The notes: generated from the letters alone by a model not told the origin. 64,000 nt of DNA from Desulfotomaculum copahuensis (GCF_001655685.1 NZ_LYVF01000197.1:38244-102243), one strand, 5' to 3'; shown: positions 37,141-45,531, counted from the first letter of the stretch. Numbers and translations are program-made.

Positions 37141-37779
37141 TTGCGATTGGCTGTTTTCTGGCTGCACGCCTTCGCCTCCATATTTGCCGTCATGAATCCG
37201 GTGGCCAATGTGCCCATTTTTCTGGCTTTGACAGCCGGTGAGTCCGGGGCCGGACAGCGGGCCACCGCCCGCAAATCCGCTTTGATTGCCTTAATGATCG
37301 TTTTGTTTTTTGCCCTGGCGGGACAGATTATCTTTCGTATTTTGGGCATTAGTTTGAATGCTTTCCGGGTCGCCGGAGGGATTCTGCTCTTCTTTATCGC
37401 CTTCAATCTGTTGCAGGGAAGGCCGTCCCACGTTCATCATCCCACCCGCGAAGAACACGCCGAACAGCTGAACAAGGAAGACGTTTCAGTCACCCCCCTG
37501 GCCACACCGATCCTGGCGGGACCGGGCACCATTTCCACGGTGCTGGCTTTAGACGGCAGTTATCAAAATTACTGGGCCGGCACGGCCATGACCTTTACCG
37601 CTTTTGCGGCAGTTTTGCTAATTACGCTGATTCTTTTCCTCAATGCGCCCCGGGTTAAAGAGCTTTTACCCCAGGCCACCATCAATCTGATCACACGCAT
37701 GATGGGCCTGCTCTTAACCGTCATTGCCGTGCAGATGGCGGCCGCCGGATTGACCGGCCTCTTCCCGGGACTGAGCTGA
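37141..37779 (+). CDS. MarC-family integral membrane protein
   Basis: 212 residues, about six membrane helices, with the family N-terminal segment ASIFAVMNPVANVPIFLALT and the mid-protein TPILAGPGTISTV. MarC/UPF0056 proteins have no settled function despite the name. The start is TTG at 37141 or 37147, both served by the GGAGGTG at 37132-37138; the second is better spaced. The gene converges with the dsrE end of the redox operon. Confidence 0.85.
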   Translation: MRLAVFWLHAFASIFAVMNPVANVPIFLALTAGESGAGQRATARKSALIALMIVLFFALAGQIIFRILGISLNAFRVAGGILLFFIAFNLLQGRPSHVHHPTREEHAEQLNKEDVSVTPLATPILAGPGTISTVLALDGSYQNYWAGTAMTFTAFAAVLLITLILFLNAPRVKELLPQATINLITRMMGLLLTVIAVQMAAAGLTGLFPGLS

Positions 37780-37787
37780 CGGATAAA

Positions 37788-37817
37788 AGAAAGACCTGCC
37801 GCGGCAGGCCTTTCTTT
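37788..37817. terminator. Bidirectional terminator between marC and the dsrE operon
   Basis: AAAG-a-CCTGCC pairs with GGCAGG-c-CTTT, flanked by A-rich and T-rich runs on either side, between convergent genes. It ends two bases before the dsrE stop codon on the other strand. Confidence 0.75.
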
Positions 37818-37819
37818 CC

Positions 37820-38287
37820 TTAAATGAACAAGTTCACATTGGCTTCGTCGGCTTCGCCCAGGTAGGTGGCCACACCGGCAAATTCCAGTCCGTCGATCAT
37901 TTCTTCTTCCGTGATGCCCATCACATCCATGGACATGGTGCAGGCAATCATTTTGATCTCCTGCTCCTTGGCGGTGGCGATTAATTCAGGCAGGGTGGCC
38001 ACATTCTTTTGCTTCATCACGCTCTTCATCATGGAGGCGCCCATGCCGCCGAAGTTCATCTTGGACAAACCCAGCTTACCGGCGCCCCGGGGCATCATCC
38101 AGCCGAACATGGCCTGCAGGAAGCCTTTTTTCACTTTCACCTTTTCCGGCTTGCGCAGGATATTCAAGCCCCAGAAGGTGAAAAACATGGTCACATCGTC
38201 CCCCATGGCCGCAGCGCCGTTGGCAATGATGAACGCGGCCATGGCCCGGTCGAGATCGCCGCTGAAAACAATAATGGTTTTTTTCAA
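37820..38287 (-). CDS. DsrE/DsrF/DrsH-like family protein
   Basis: 155 residues of the COG2210 type: TIIVFSGDLDRAMAAFIIANGAAAMG at the N-terminus, FFTFWGLNILRK, and the conserved cysteine in CTMSMDVMGITEEE near residue 118. Relatives of DsrE carry persulfide sulfur and pass it between TusA-like and DsrC/Hdr-like proteins. The TTG start has GGAGGTG upstream. It is the last gene of the operon that starts with arsR-tusA, which supports a sulfur-relay role with TusA. Confidence 0.88.
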   Translation of the reverse strand: MKKTIIVFSGDLDRAMAAFIIANGAAAMGDDVTMFFTFWGLNILRKPEKVKVKKGFLQAMFGWMMPRGAGKLGLSKMNFGGMGASMMKSVMKQKNVATLPELIATAKEQEIKMIACTMSMDVMGITEEEMIDGLEFAGVATYLGEADEANVNLFI

Positions 38288-38324
38288 ATCCGCACCTCCT
38301 CTCCCGGTGGATTTCCGGCAGGTT

Positions 38325-39281
38325 CTAGAGATAAGCGCGCACCAGATAGTTGGAGATGTCGTCCAGTTTTATTTCCCCGCGGGCGGCCTTTTGCAGGTTG
38401 ACGAAGCAGATCGGACACATGGTCACACCATTTTGAGCCACGCTTTTAATCTGCTCCACCCTTTCCCGGGCCTTTTGTTTGGCCTTTTTGGGAAACAGCG
38501 ACTCGGCAGGGCCGCCGCAGCAGTGGGTGAACAGCCCGGCCCCGGGCGGTTCACTGACTTTGACTCCCGCTCCGGCCAAAAGCGTCCGCTGCTCGTTGAG
38601 CACATTTTCATACCGGGCATAGACACAGGAGTCGTGAATGGCCACTTCCGCCCCCAGGCTGTGCTTCGGTTTTATGTCGCGCTCCACCAGCACTTCCAGG
38701 TAGCTTTTCACTTTCAGGTCGTAACCTTTGATCAGGGCGGGGTACACTGAACGAAGCATGTTGGTGGTGTGCGGGTCGACGGTGATTAAATTTTTCACTC
38801 CGTATTTCTTAAAAATGGCATATACTTTTTGTGCGTGTGCAGCCAGCACATCATCCATCCCCAGGTCGTAGATCAGTGCGCCGGAGTACAGTTCGTCCTC
38901 ATATAGGTAGCCGAATTCCACTCCCGCCTGCCGCAGCAGACGGGCGATGTTGGCCAGCATTTTGTTGTAATCCGCCTGCAGGCTCTTGGACGGCCGGCCC
39001 ATGAAACCGGAAATGTTGATCACCCGGTTCATCAGCCGCCCTACTTTGATAAAATTGACCAGCCAGGTATCTTCAATTTTTTCCTGCGATTTGTTCACTG
39101 CTTCGATGTAAGGAATAAGCTGGTACATCATTCCGGTATACAGGACGGTTTCGCCGCCCCGGGGAATGCCCAGGCCGCCCGCCCACCGGGTGGCGTTTTT
39201 GCCGGGAATGGGCAGGACGGAATTGCGCAGGCGCAGGTTATCCGCCAGTATGCCGATGGTTTCGCCGGTCGGTAAGGCCAT
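38325..39281 (-). CDS. HdrB/GlpC-like CCG-domain iron-sulfur protein
   Basis: 318 residues. One cysteine-rich CCG-type domain is visible: HDSCVYARYE near residue 218, CCGGPAESLF near 262 and CPICFVNL near 295. CCG domains of HdrB bind the non-cubane cluster where disulfides are reduced. The N-terminal half resembles GlpC/LutA-type proteins and has no second canonical CCG set (true HdrB has two), so it may have one functional site. RBS AAGGAGAGG. It directly follows hdrC, as in HdrCB pairs. Confidence 0.85.
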   Translation of the reverse strand: MALPTGETIGILADNLRLRNSVLPIPGKNATRWAGGLGIPRGGETVLYTGMMYQLIPYIEAVNKSQEKIEDTWLVNFIKVGRLMNRVINISGFMGRPSKSLQADYNKMLANIARLLRQAGVEFGYLYEDELYSGALIYDLGMDDVLAAHAQKVYAIFKKYGVKNLITVDPHTTNMLRSVYPALIKGYDLKVKSYLEVLVERDIKPKHSLGAEVAIHDSCVYARYENVLNEQRTLLAGAGVKVSEPPGAGLFTHCCGGPAESLFPKKAKQKARERVEQIKSVAQNGVTMCPICFVNLQKAARGEIKLDDISNYLVRAYL

Positions 39282-39293
39282 GGTTACCTCTCC

Positions 39294-39596
39294 TTAAAGG
39301 TTGTAAACCTTTTTATTAATGTAATATCTTAAAGAACGCACATTTTCCGCAATATGCACATTGGCCGGACAGTTTACTTCACACATTTTACAAAGCAGGC
39401 AGGAATAAATGGTCTCGGTGTTTTCCAGCACCTTGTCCTTGATCCCCAACAAAACATACCGGAACAGCTTCCTGGGGAGTAGCTCTATGCCCATTTCGCA
39501 TACGGCCGTGCACACCCCGCAGTTCATGCAAGCAGAGGCGTTGAATTCCCCCGGCCGCTTCACTTCATCGATGAATTCCGGATTAACCTGGGCCAC
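39294..39596 (-). CDS. hdrC: HdrC-like dicluster ferredoxin
   Basis: 100 residues with two CxxCxxCxxxC-type sets, CMNCGVCTAVC near residue 18 and CLLCKMCEVNCP near 66, matching HdrC, the subunit that passes electrons from HdrA flavin to HdrB. The GTG start has GGAGGGG upstream. It is preceded by a small winged-helix gene and followed by the HdrB-like gene after 12 bases. Confidence 0.9.
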   Translation of the reverse strand: MAQVNPEFIDEVKRPGEFNASACMNCGVCTAVCEMGIELLPRKLFRYVLLGIKDKVLENTETIYSCLLCKMCEVNCPANVHIAENVRSLRYYINKKVYNL

Positions 39597-39609
39597 CGTT
39601 ACCCCTCCT

Positions 39610-39843
39610 TTATACCGCCCGGTACTTGTAGTAACCGTCGTCGGTCACTTCTTTGGTTTCAGCCACCCGGCCGTACTTGCGCATCCCCATCACCCAGAAC
39701 ATCACTTCATGGGTGGGATAATCAACAGCGGCGGCGATTTCCGGCACAGTTTTCGGCCCGTCCTGCAACACCTGTAGAATCCGGCCGTGCATGAGCATTT
39801 CCTCCCGGATTACTTCCCGCGGATCTCTTGCTTTACCGTTCAT
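39610..39843 (-). CDS. Small winged-helix protein in the hdr operon
   Basis: 77 residues with a winged-helix look (HGRILQVLQDGPKTVPEIAAAV then PTHEVMFWVMGMRKYGRV). It starts one base after the hdrA stop and ends 13 bases before hdrC, so it is embedded in the operon. It may be a regulator or, given its position, a structural subunit of the redox complex; I cannot decide. Small proteins of this kind recur next to Hdr genes in this group as far as I recall. Confidence 0.75.
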   Translation of the reverse strand: MNGKARDPREVIREEMLMHGRILQVLQDGPKTVPEIAAAVDYPTHEVMFWVMGMRKYGRVAETKEVTDDGYYKYRAV

Positions 39844-39844
39844 C

Positions 39845-41566
39845 TTAGCCCGTCTCCTTTAAAAAGGCGTCGATCATCGACCTAACCTGTGCATCCGTGT
39901 AGCCCTTGAGGTCAATGGCGTTTCGCGGGCAGACCGGCGCGCAGCCGCCGCATCCCTTGCAGACGGCCCGGTTTACCGCCGCCACCTCCCTACCCTGGTA
40001 CTGCTCCTTGCCGATGGCCGTGTAGGGACATGATTGGGCGCATTCCCCGCACCACTGGCAGAGTTCCGGATTAACCGCGGCAATCAACGGCTCCAATTCC
40101 ACATAGCCCTTCTTGAGAATGGAAGCGCTCTGGGTTACCGCCGCCAGGGCCGAGGCCACGCTTTCCGCGGAGTTTTTCGGCCCCTGGCAGGTGCCGCAGA
40201 TGAACACGCCGTCCACCACCGTTTCCACCGGCCGCAGCTTGGGATGGATTTCATTGAAGAATCCGTCCCGGCCTACGGGCAGCTTCAATACGTCTGTCAA
40301 ACCGCTGTTCTCCCGCGGTACCATGCCGGTGACCAGCACCACCAGATCGGCCCGGATTTCCACTTCTTCACTGTAAGTGAGCAGGTCCTTGACGGTAACC
40401 TTGACCTTCCCGGCGGCGTCCTTTTCCACCACCGGCGGCTCATTTTCATCAAATTTAAGATAACGCACACCCATTTCCCGGGACTGATTGTAAAGCAGTT
40501 CGAACTTGCCGTAAGTTCTGATGTCCCGGAAAAGATGGAACTGGTGCAGTCCGGGATCTTTTTCCAGCGCCGTGAGCGCGGCGTGAACGGCAGCGTTGCA
40601 GCAGTAACGGGAGCAATAGGTTCTGTCTTCCCCCTCCGGCTGCCGGCTGCCCACACAGTAGATGTAGACCACGTCTTTGACTTCCCGGCCCTGATACATC
40701 AGCCGGCCGTCTGAACTGTCCACCAGCGCCTTGAACTCGGGCAGGGTTAGCACCCCGTCCGTGCCATAGCCGTATTCACCATCCCCGGGCTGGTAAGCAT
40801 CGAAACCGGCGGCTACAATGACCGCGCCCACATTGGCTTTGATTTCTTCCCCGCCGTTGACCCGGATGACCACATTAAAATCGCCGATGCTGCCGGACTT
40901 TTCCACCAGTTCGGCATTGGTGAATAAAGTGATGTTGTTGCGCTTTTTCACTTCGGCTGTCAATTGGCTGATCAAATCACTACCTGACCGGTCGTAGGGA
41001 TACATTTTCCCAAACCCGGCCACCCATCCACCGGGCGACGCGGCCTTTTCCACCAGCCAGACGGACAGGCCCAGATCGGCCAGCCCGACGGCCGCCCGTA
41101 GCCCGGCTATGCCCGCGCCCACCACCAGCACGGCAGGCACGGTGTTGACCACAATAGGCTCCAAAGGTTCGGTCAAATTGGTCCGGGCGATGCCGGCTCT
41201 GATCAGCCGGATGGCCTTTTCCGTGGCTCCGGCCGGATCGTCCGTGTGTGTCCAGGAACATTGCTCCCGCACGTTCACCTGGGTATACTGATAGGGGTTC
41301 AAACCGGCCCTTTTGGCCACCCCCCGGAAGGTGAACAGGTGCAGCTTGGGCGAGCAGGAAGCCACCACCAGGCCGTCCAGGTTTTTTTCCCGGATATCCT
41401 CCAGCATTTCCTGCTGGGTGGCGTCGGAGCAGGTGAACATGGCCGTTTTGGCCACCTCCACGCCCGGCTCGCCGGCCACGGCCTCCCTGACCTTTTCCAC
41501 GTCCACATAATCGGAAATGTTCCCGCCGCAATGGCAGATGTAAACACCTATTTTTTTATTGCTCAT
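39845..41566 (-). CDS. hdrA: HdrA-like FAD/iron-sulfur subunit
   Basis: 573 residues: N-terminal cysteine motif ICHCGGNI, then TCSDATQ and SCSPKLH (the N-terminal cluster domain), FAD-binding GAGIAGLRAAVGLADLG near residue 151, and two C-terminal 4Fe-4S sets (CQWCGECAQSCP, CKGCGGCAPVCP near residue 530). This is the HdrA/QmoA-type flavoprotein. Its ATG overlaps the stop of the upstream HdrA fusion in ATGA, so the two are made together, as QmoA and QmoB are. No in-frame TGA is present. Confidence 0.9.
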   Translation of the reverse strand: MSNKKIGVYICHCGGNISDYVDVEKVREAVAGEPGVEVAKTAMFTCSDATQQEMLEDIREKNLDGLVVASCSPKLHLFTFRGVAKRAGLNPYQYTQVNVREQCSWTHTDDPAGATEKAIRLIRAGIARTNLTEPLEPIVVNTVPAVLVVGAGIAGLRAAVGLADLGLSVWLVEKAASPGGWVAGFGKMYPYDRSGSDLISQLTAEVKKRNNITLFTNAELVEKSGSIGDFNVVIRVNGGEEIKANVGAVIVAAGFDAYQPGDGEYGYGTDGVLTLPEFKALVDSSDGRLMYQGREVKDVVYIYCVGSRQPEGEDRTYCSRYCCNAAVHAALTALEKDPGLHQFHLFRDIRTYGKFELLYNQSREMGVRYLKFDENEPPVVEKDAAGKVKVTVKDLLTYSEEVEIRADLVVLVTGMVPRENSGLTDVLKLPVGRDGFFNEIHPKLRPVETVVDGVFICGTCQGPKNSAESVASALAAVTQSASILKKGYVELEPLIAAVNPELCQWCGECAQSCPYTAIGKEQYQGREVAAVNRAVCKGCGGCAPVCPRNAIDLKGYTDAQVRSMIDAFLKETG

Positions 41567-44271
41567 GTGCCGATCCTTGTCCTTTCCACATAGGCCGCCG
41601 CCTGGGCCGCGGCCGCACCGGCGTGCAGTATGGAATCAGGTATATCCTTGGCCCCGGAGGCGGTGCCGGCTACAAAAACGCCGTCGATACTGGTCTTGCC
41701 GGGATTGATGTCCTCGTCAACTTCTTTGACGTAGAAGTATTCATCCGCCGCCAGCTCCACCCCAGAAAACAGGTTGAACACTTCCGTATTGGGCAAAAGA
41801 CCAACGGACAGTACCACCAAATCGTGTTCCGCCCTGGCCACCGTGCCACCATTGTCAATGTCTTCGTAAGTCAGGATCAGGTTGCCGTCTTCCTTTTCTT
41901 CAATCCCGGCCACCCGGCCCTTGACAAAGTTTGCCCCCATGGCCCTGGCCTGCTGGTAAAACTCCTCATAACCCTTGCCGAAGGCACGTACGTCGATATA
42001 GTATACGGTCACGTCAGCCAGGGGCAAAGCACCCATGATCAGCTGATTCTGCTTCACCGAGTACATGCAGCAAACCCGGGAGCACAAGGGGTTATCCACC
42101 GACTGATCCCGTGAGCCGGTGCAGAGAATGTAGGCCACGCTGTCGGGCACCTTGCCGTCGTGCGGCCGCAAAACTGTATTGTAAGGCCTGGTGGGAGCCA
42201 GCAGGCGGTCCATCTGCATGCCGGTAATCACATTTTTGAACTGCCCGTACCCGTACTGGGTTTTCAGCTGGGCGGGAAATAATCTGAATCCGGTGGAGAC
42301 AATGACGGAACCCACTTCCACTTCTTCTTCTACCGCCCGCATTTCCATATCAATGGCGTTGGCCGGACAAACGGACACGCATTGATGGCATTCCGAGCAG
42401 ACGCCGCAATCCAGGCACCGGCCGGCGCTGTACCGGGCTTCCTCCTCGCTGAGGGGCGGCTCCACCTCACTGAAGTCATTCACCCCGCGCTGCAGCGGCT
42501 CATTGTTTTCCACCGGCGCCAGGGTGCGGTAACCCTGCTGCCTCTGCAGCACCTGTTCCTTGTCCACCACCGGCAACCGTCCGTCAAAGGCAACCCCGGC
42601 CAGGCTTTCCCCCTTCAAATAGCGGTCGATGAAGAAGGCCGCCCTTCTGCCCTGGGCCACCGCATTCACGATCATGGAAGGCCCGGTGACCACATCACCG
42701 CCGGCAAAAAGATGAGGCACAGATGTTTGCAGCGTTTCCGGGTTGACATTGATGGTGCCGTTTTTATTCAATTCCAGCCGCCCCTGCAAACTTTCCGTCT
42801 GCGGGGACAGACCGACGGCAGTAATCACCAGGTCGACCGGTACGGTCTGTTCAGAGCCCGCCACCGGCACGGGTTTTCTCCGGCCGCCGGCATCGGGCGG
42901 ACCCAGTTCCATTTTGATGCTTTCCACGGCAGTCAGCTTGCCTTTTTTACCAATGAACTTTTGGGGGGCGCACAGATACTGAAATTCGACACCCTCTTTT
43001 TCCGCCGCCTCGATTTCCCAGCGGTGGGCCGGCATTTCCGCCCGGCTCCGCCGGTACTGGACAAACACCTTTTTGGCCCCCAGCCTTACGGCCACCCGGG
43101 CGGAGTCCATGGCCACGTTGCCGCCGCCGACCACCATGACCGTTTTGCCCTGCAGGGAAGTCTTGTCGCCCAGGTTGACTGCGCGCAGGAAATCCAGCGA
43201 CATGATCACACCGTCCAGGTTTTCCCCCTCCACCCGCATCTCCCGGGTAGACTGGGTGCCGGTGGCGATGAATACGGCGTCGAAACCCTTTTCCTTCAAC
43301 TCAGCCGGGTTTTCGACCCGCACGCCGGTTTCAATTTCCACTCCCAAAGCGGTGAGGTTTTTAATGTCCCGGTCCACCACCTCTTTGGGCAGCCTGTAGG
43401 CGGGAATGGCCAGTCTGAGCATACCGCCGGGCGCAGGCGCCGCTTCGAAAATTTTTACCTGATGGCCGCTTTGGGCAAGGTGAAAAGCAGCGGTCAGACC
43501 GGCCGGACCGGAACCGACCACAGCCACCTTTTTGCCGGTGGACGCCGGCAGTTGTTTGTATTCCGTTTCGGCATGCTCCTGGTAATACTGATCCGCAACA
43601 AAGCGCTTCAGCTTGCGGATCGGCAGCGGTCCTTCCAGCCCCCCGCGGGTGCACTCCCCCTCACACGGGGCATAGCAGGCCCGGCCCAGGCTGCCCGCCA
43701 GGGGCGTGGTTTCCATGATCAGGTCAAAAGCTTCCTTGTACTTGCCGCTTCTGACCAGGGCCACATAGCCGTGTGCCTTGATCCCGGCCGGGCAGGTGAA
43801 GGAACAGGGAGAGGACCCTTGCCTTTCAATTACGGCCTTTTTGGGCACGGCCTGGGGAAAGGCGATGAAAGCCGCCCGCCTGGCCACCAGGTCGAAGTTG
43901 TATTCGTCCGGTACGGCCACGTTGCAGCTCATTTCACACTGCCGGCACCCGGTGCATAAAGAAGGGTTGACAAAAGTCGGTTTTTGCCGTACTTTAACTT
44001 TAAATTTGCCGTTTTTTTGCTTTTGGATCTGCTGTACTTCCGAATAGACCATGGCCTTTACATTGGGGTGGTGGGCGGCGGCCGCCATTTTAGGCGTGGA
44101 AATACAGCTGGCGCAATCCAAAGTGGGAAATACCTTGCTGAGCAGGATCATTTTGCCGCCCACACTGGGCTCCTTCTCCACCAGCAGAACCTTGTAGCCC
44201 ATATCCCCCAGTTTAAGTGCCGATTCCATGCCCCCGATACCGCTGCCGACCACGAGAATATCGTAATTCAT
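41563..44271 (-). CDS. hdrA: HdrA with an inserted NfnB/GltD-like NAD(P)H module
   Basis: 902 residues. Residues 1-130 hold an HdrA-type FAD site (GSGIGGMES near 9) and a 4Fe-4S set (CTGCRQCEMSC near 106). Residues 155-235 hold the cysteine-rich GltD/NfnB N-terminal domain (CSFTCPAGIKAHGY, CYAPCEGEC), followed by a second FAD site (GSGPAGLTAAF near 251) and a pyridine-nucleotide site (GGGNVAMDSARVA near 382). The C-terminal third returns to HdrA with CLDCGVCSECHQCVSVCP near 650 and CSRVCCMYSVK. I infer that it couples NAD(P)H with ferredoxin and the HdrBC pathway. Start ATG at 44271; upstream frame overlaps mvhD. Confidence 0.9.
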   Translation of the reverse strand: MNYDILVVGSGIGGMESALKLGDMGYKVLLVEKEPSVGGKMILLSKVFPTLDCASCISTPKMAAAAHHPNVKAMVYSEVQQIQKQKNGKFKVKVRQKPTFVNPSLCTGCRQCEMSCNVAVPDEYNFDLVARRAAFIAFPQAVPKKAVIERQGSSPCSFTCPAGIKAHGYVALVRSGKYKEAFDLIMETTPLAGSLGRACYAPCEGECTRGGLEGPLPIRKLKRFVADQYYQEHAETEYKQLPASTGKKVAVVGSGPAGLTAAFHLAQSGHQVKIFEAAPAPGGMLRLAIPAYRLPKEVVDRDIKNLTALGVEIETGVRVENPAELKEKGFDAVFIATGTQSTREMRVEGENLDGVIMSLDFLRAVNLGDKTSLQGKTVMVVGGGNVAMDSARVAVRLGAKKVFVQYRRSRAEMPAHRWEIEAAEKEGVEFQYLCAPQKFIGKKGKLTAVESIKMELGPPDAGGRRKPVPVAGSEQTVPVDLVITAVGLSPQTESLQGRLELNKNGTINVNPETLQTSVPHLFAGGDVVTGPSMIVNAVAQGRRAAFFIDRYLKGESLAGVAFDGRLPVVDKEQVLQRQQGYRTLAPVENNEPLQRGVNDFSEVEPPLSEEEARYSAGRCLDCGVCSECHQCVSVCPANAIDMEMRAVEEEVEVGSVIVSTGFRLFPAQLKTQYGYGQFKNVITGMQMDRLLAPTRPYNTVLRPHDGKVPDSVAYILCTGSRDQSVDNPLCSRVCCMYSVKQNQLIMGALPLADVTVYYIDVRAFGKGYEEFYQQARAMGANFVKGRVAGIEEKEDGNLILTYEDIDNGGTVARAEHDLVVLSVGLLPNTEVFNLFSGVELAADEYFYVKEVDEDINPGKTSIDGVFVAGTASGAKDIPDSILHAGAAAAQAAAYVERTRIGT

Positions 44272-44275
44272 AGGC

Positions 44276-44704
44276 TTATCCCTTCCTGGCAGACCCGAGA
44301 TTTTGCAAGGTCTCGGAAAATTCTTTAATCTGGTTGGTAAACGGTTCCGCGCAAACCGAGCAGATGGCCGACATGCGCAGCCGTTGGGGCTCGAAACCCT
44401 TCTCCTGAAGCATTTCCTGCGCCCGGGCGACAATTTTGCCCGACCGCTCCGTACAATCGGAAAGATAGGCACACTCCTCACCGTCGGCGGCGATAAAGAC
44501 GCCGTCAAACCCCTTTTCCAGGGCGTACAGGATCCATTCCGGCTTAATGCCGCTGGTGCAGGGCATGCTGAGCACCACTACGGAAGGCGGGTAATGCATG
44601 TGCGAACTGCCCGCCAGGTCGATGCCCGGATCGGAAATGTTGTTGGTGGAAAAGACAAGGATTTTGGGCAAATCCTTGTCTTTTGCGCTCATTTTTTCCG
44701 CCAT
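44276..44704 (-). CDS. mvhD: MvhD/FlpD-type hydrogenase iron-sulfur subunit
   Basis: 142 residues. Cysteines in MPCTSGIKPEW, GEECAYLSDC and ICSVCAEPF match the 2Fe-2S MvhD/FlpD family that links an electron donor to HdrA; here the N-terminal part has ILVFSTNNISDPG rather than the usual C-x-N-WCSY. It lies between tusA (one base gap) and the HdrA fusion (four-base gap). By analogy it passes electrons from a dehydrogenase module to HdrA. Confidence 0.85.
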   Translation of the reverse strand: MAEKMSAKDKDLPKILVFSTNNISDPGIDLAGSSHMHYPPSVVVLSMPCTSGIKPEWILYALEKGFDGVFIAADGEECAYLSDCTERSGKIVARAQEMLQEKGFEPQRLRMSAICSVCAEPFTNQIKEFSETLQNLGSARKG

Positions 44705-44705
44705 G

Positions 44706-44960
44706 TTACTTCATCCTTTTAATAAACAATTTCCAGTAGCCCGACTCCTCCACGGTGCCCAAAAACTCATGCCCGGCCTTCCTGGTCCACACCGGAATAT
44801 CCTTGTTGGTACCGGCGTCCGAGGACAGCACTTCCATGATTTCCCCCGGCTTGATCTGGGCCACTGCCTTTTTCGCCGCCAGGATCGGTCCCGGGCAGGA
44901 CGTGCCCCTGGCGTCCACCACTTTGTTTGATTTGATGCTTTTCAGTTCTTCCGGCGTCAT
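44706..44960 (-). CDS. tusA: TusA-family sulfur carrier
   Basis: 84 residues of the TusA/SirA fold with the persulfide cysteine in ARGTSCPGPILAAKKAV near residue 23. TusA proteins receive sulfane sulfur on this cysteine and hand it to DsrE or Hdr-like partners; a DsrE-like gene closes the same operon. RBS AAGGGGGAG upstream of the ATG. It follows arsR after about 108 bases. Confidence 0.93.
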   Translation of the reverse strand: MTPEELKSIKSNKVVDARGTSCPGPILAAKKAVAQIKPGEIMEVLSSDAGTNKDIPVWTRKAGHEFLGTVEESGYWKLFIKRMK

Positions 44961-45068
44961 GTAAATCTCCCCCTTGGCATTTTTTAAGTATGTTTTTTAA
45001 AAAAGTTTGCCAGTTAGTTGAATAACCCCGGCCAACGTTCTCACTGCCGGTTGCGTCCGCAAAAACCG

Positions 45069-45395
45069 CTACTCCTCCTGTGAAAGCCGGCGGATTTGTT
45101 CCATGACCGCATAAATCCGGCGGTCACGCACACTGTAGTAGACGTTCCTTTCCTCCCGCCTTTTGACTACATAACCCTTGGCCATTAGAATCTGCAGTTG
45201 CTGGGATATGTTGGACTGTTTGGCGTTCAAGTATTCCGCGATTTCCCCCACGCTTTTTTCCCCTTCCCGCAGGGCGCAGAGGATTTTCACCCGCACCGGG
45301 TTGGAGAAACCTTGTAGAAAGTCGGCCACCCGCTGGCATTCCTCCCAGGTGGGCATGGGCAGTTCGTTGAAGTTCATGTTCTCGGCATTGTTCAT
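45069..45395 (-). CDS. ArsR-family transcriptional regulator
   Basis: 108 residues with the ArsR winged helix: VADFLQGFSNPVRVKILCAL, then EIAEYLNAKQSNISQQLQILMAKGYV (the recognition helix) and EERNVYYSVRD wing. There is no CxCxxC metal motif of arsenic sensors; the sole cysteines are at about residues 20 and 40, so it may sense sulfur or redox state as SqrR/BigR-type ArsR proteins do (inference). It is first in the operon and has a strong palindrome in its own promoter. Confidence 0.88.
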   Translation of the reverse strand: MNNAENMNFNELPMPTWEECQRVADFLQGFSNPVRVKILCALREGEKSVGEIAEYLNAKQSNISQQLQILMAKGYVVKRREERNVYYSVRDRRIYAVMEQIRRLSQEE

Positions 45396-45406
45396 CAGTC
45401 ATCACC

Positions 45407-45440
45407 CATTAACATTTTAATGATCATTAAAACTTTAATG
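45407..45440. promoter_or_regulatory. 34-bp palindromic operator of the arsR-tusA-hdr operon
   Basis: A central perfect 18-bp palindrome (TTTTAATGATCATTAAAA, 45415-45432) is nested in outer CATTAA / TTAATG arms on the same axis. It sits immediately downstream of the -10 box and just before the arsR ATG, the usual place for ArsR autorepression. Confidence 0.75.
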
Positions 45441-45441
45441 T

Positions 45442-45471
45442 ATTATCCCACACCTTAGTCTGCCCTGTCAA
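45442..45471 (-). promoter_or_regulatory. Sigma-70/A-type promoter of the arsR-tusA-hdr operon
   Basis: On the minus strand TTGACA (45471-45466), an 18-base spacer and GATAAT (45447-45442). The palindromic operator begins right after the -10. Confidence 0.75.
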
Positions 45472-45492
45472 TAGCTTTTTTGATCAAAAAAC

Positions 45493-45531
45493 AAAAAACC
45501 TGACCGCAGAAAGAATCCTCCTGTAGTCAGG
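45493..45531 (-). terminator. Terminator of the carboxyltransferase/lyase operon
   Basis: Minus strand CCTGAC pairs with GTCAGG over a 21-nt loop, followed by TTTTTT. It lies about 135 bases after the HMG-CoA-lyase-like stop and before the arsR promoter. Confidence 0.6.

Noticed and set aside
36909..37406. Minus-strand frame overlapping marC
   Set aside because: Lysine-rich antisense of marC and its leader with no family features and no SD.
39845..44271. Selenocysteine in the HdrA proteins
   Set aside because: HdrA can be a selenoprotein, so I checked both genes; both frames are continuous with cysteine codons at the cluster positions and no internal TGA.
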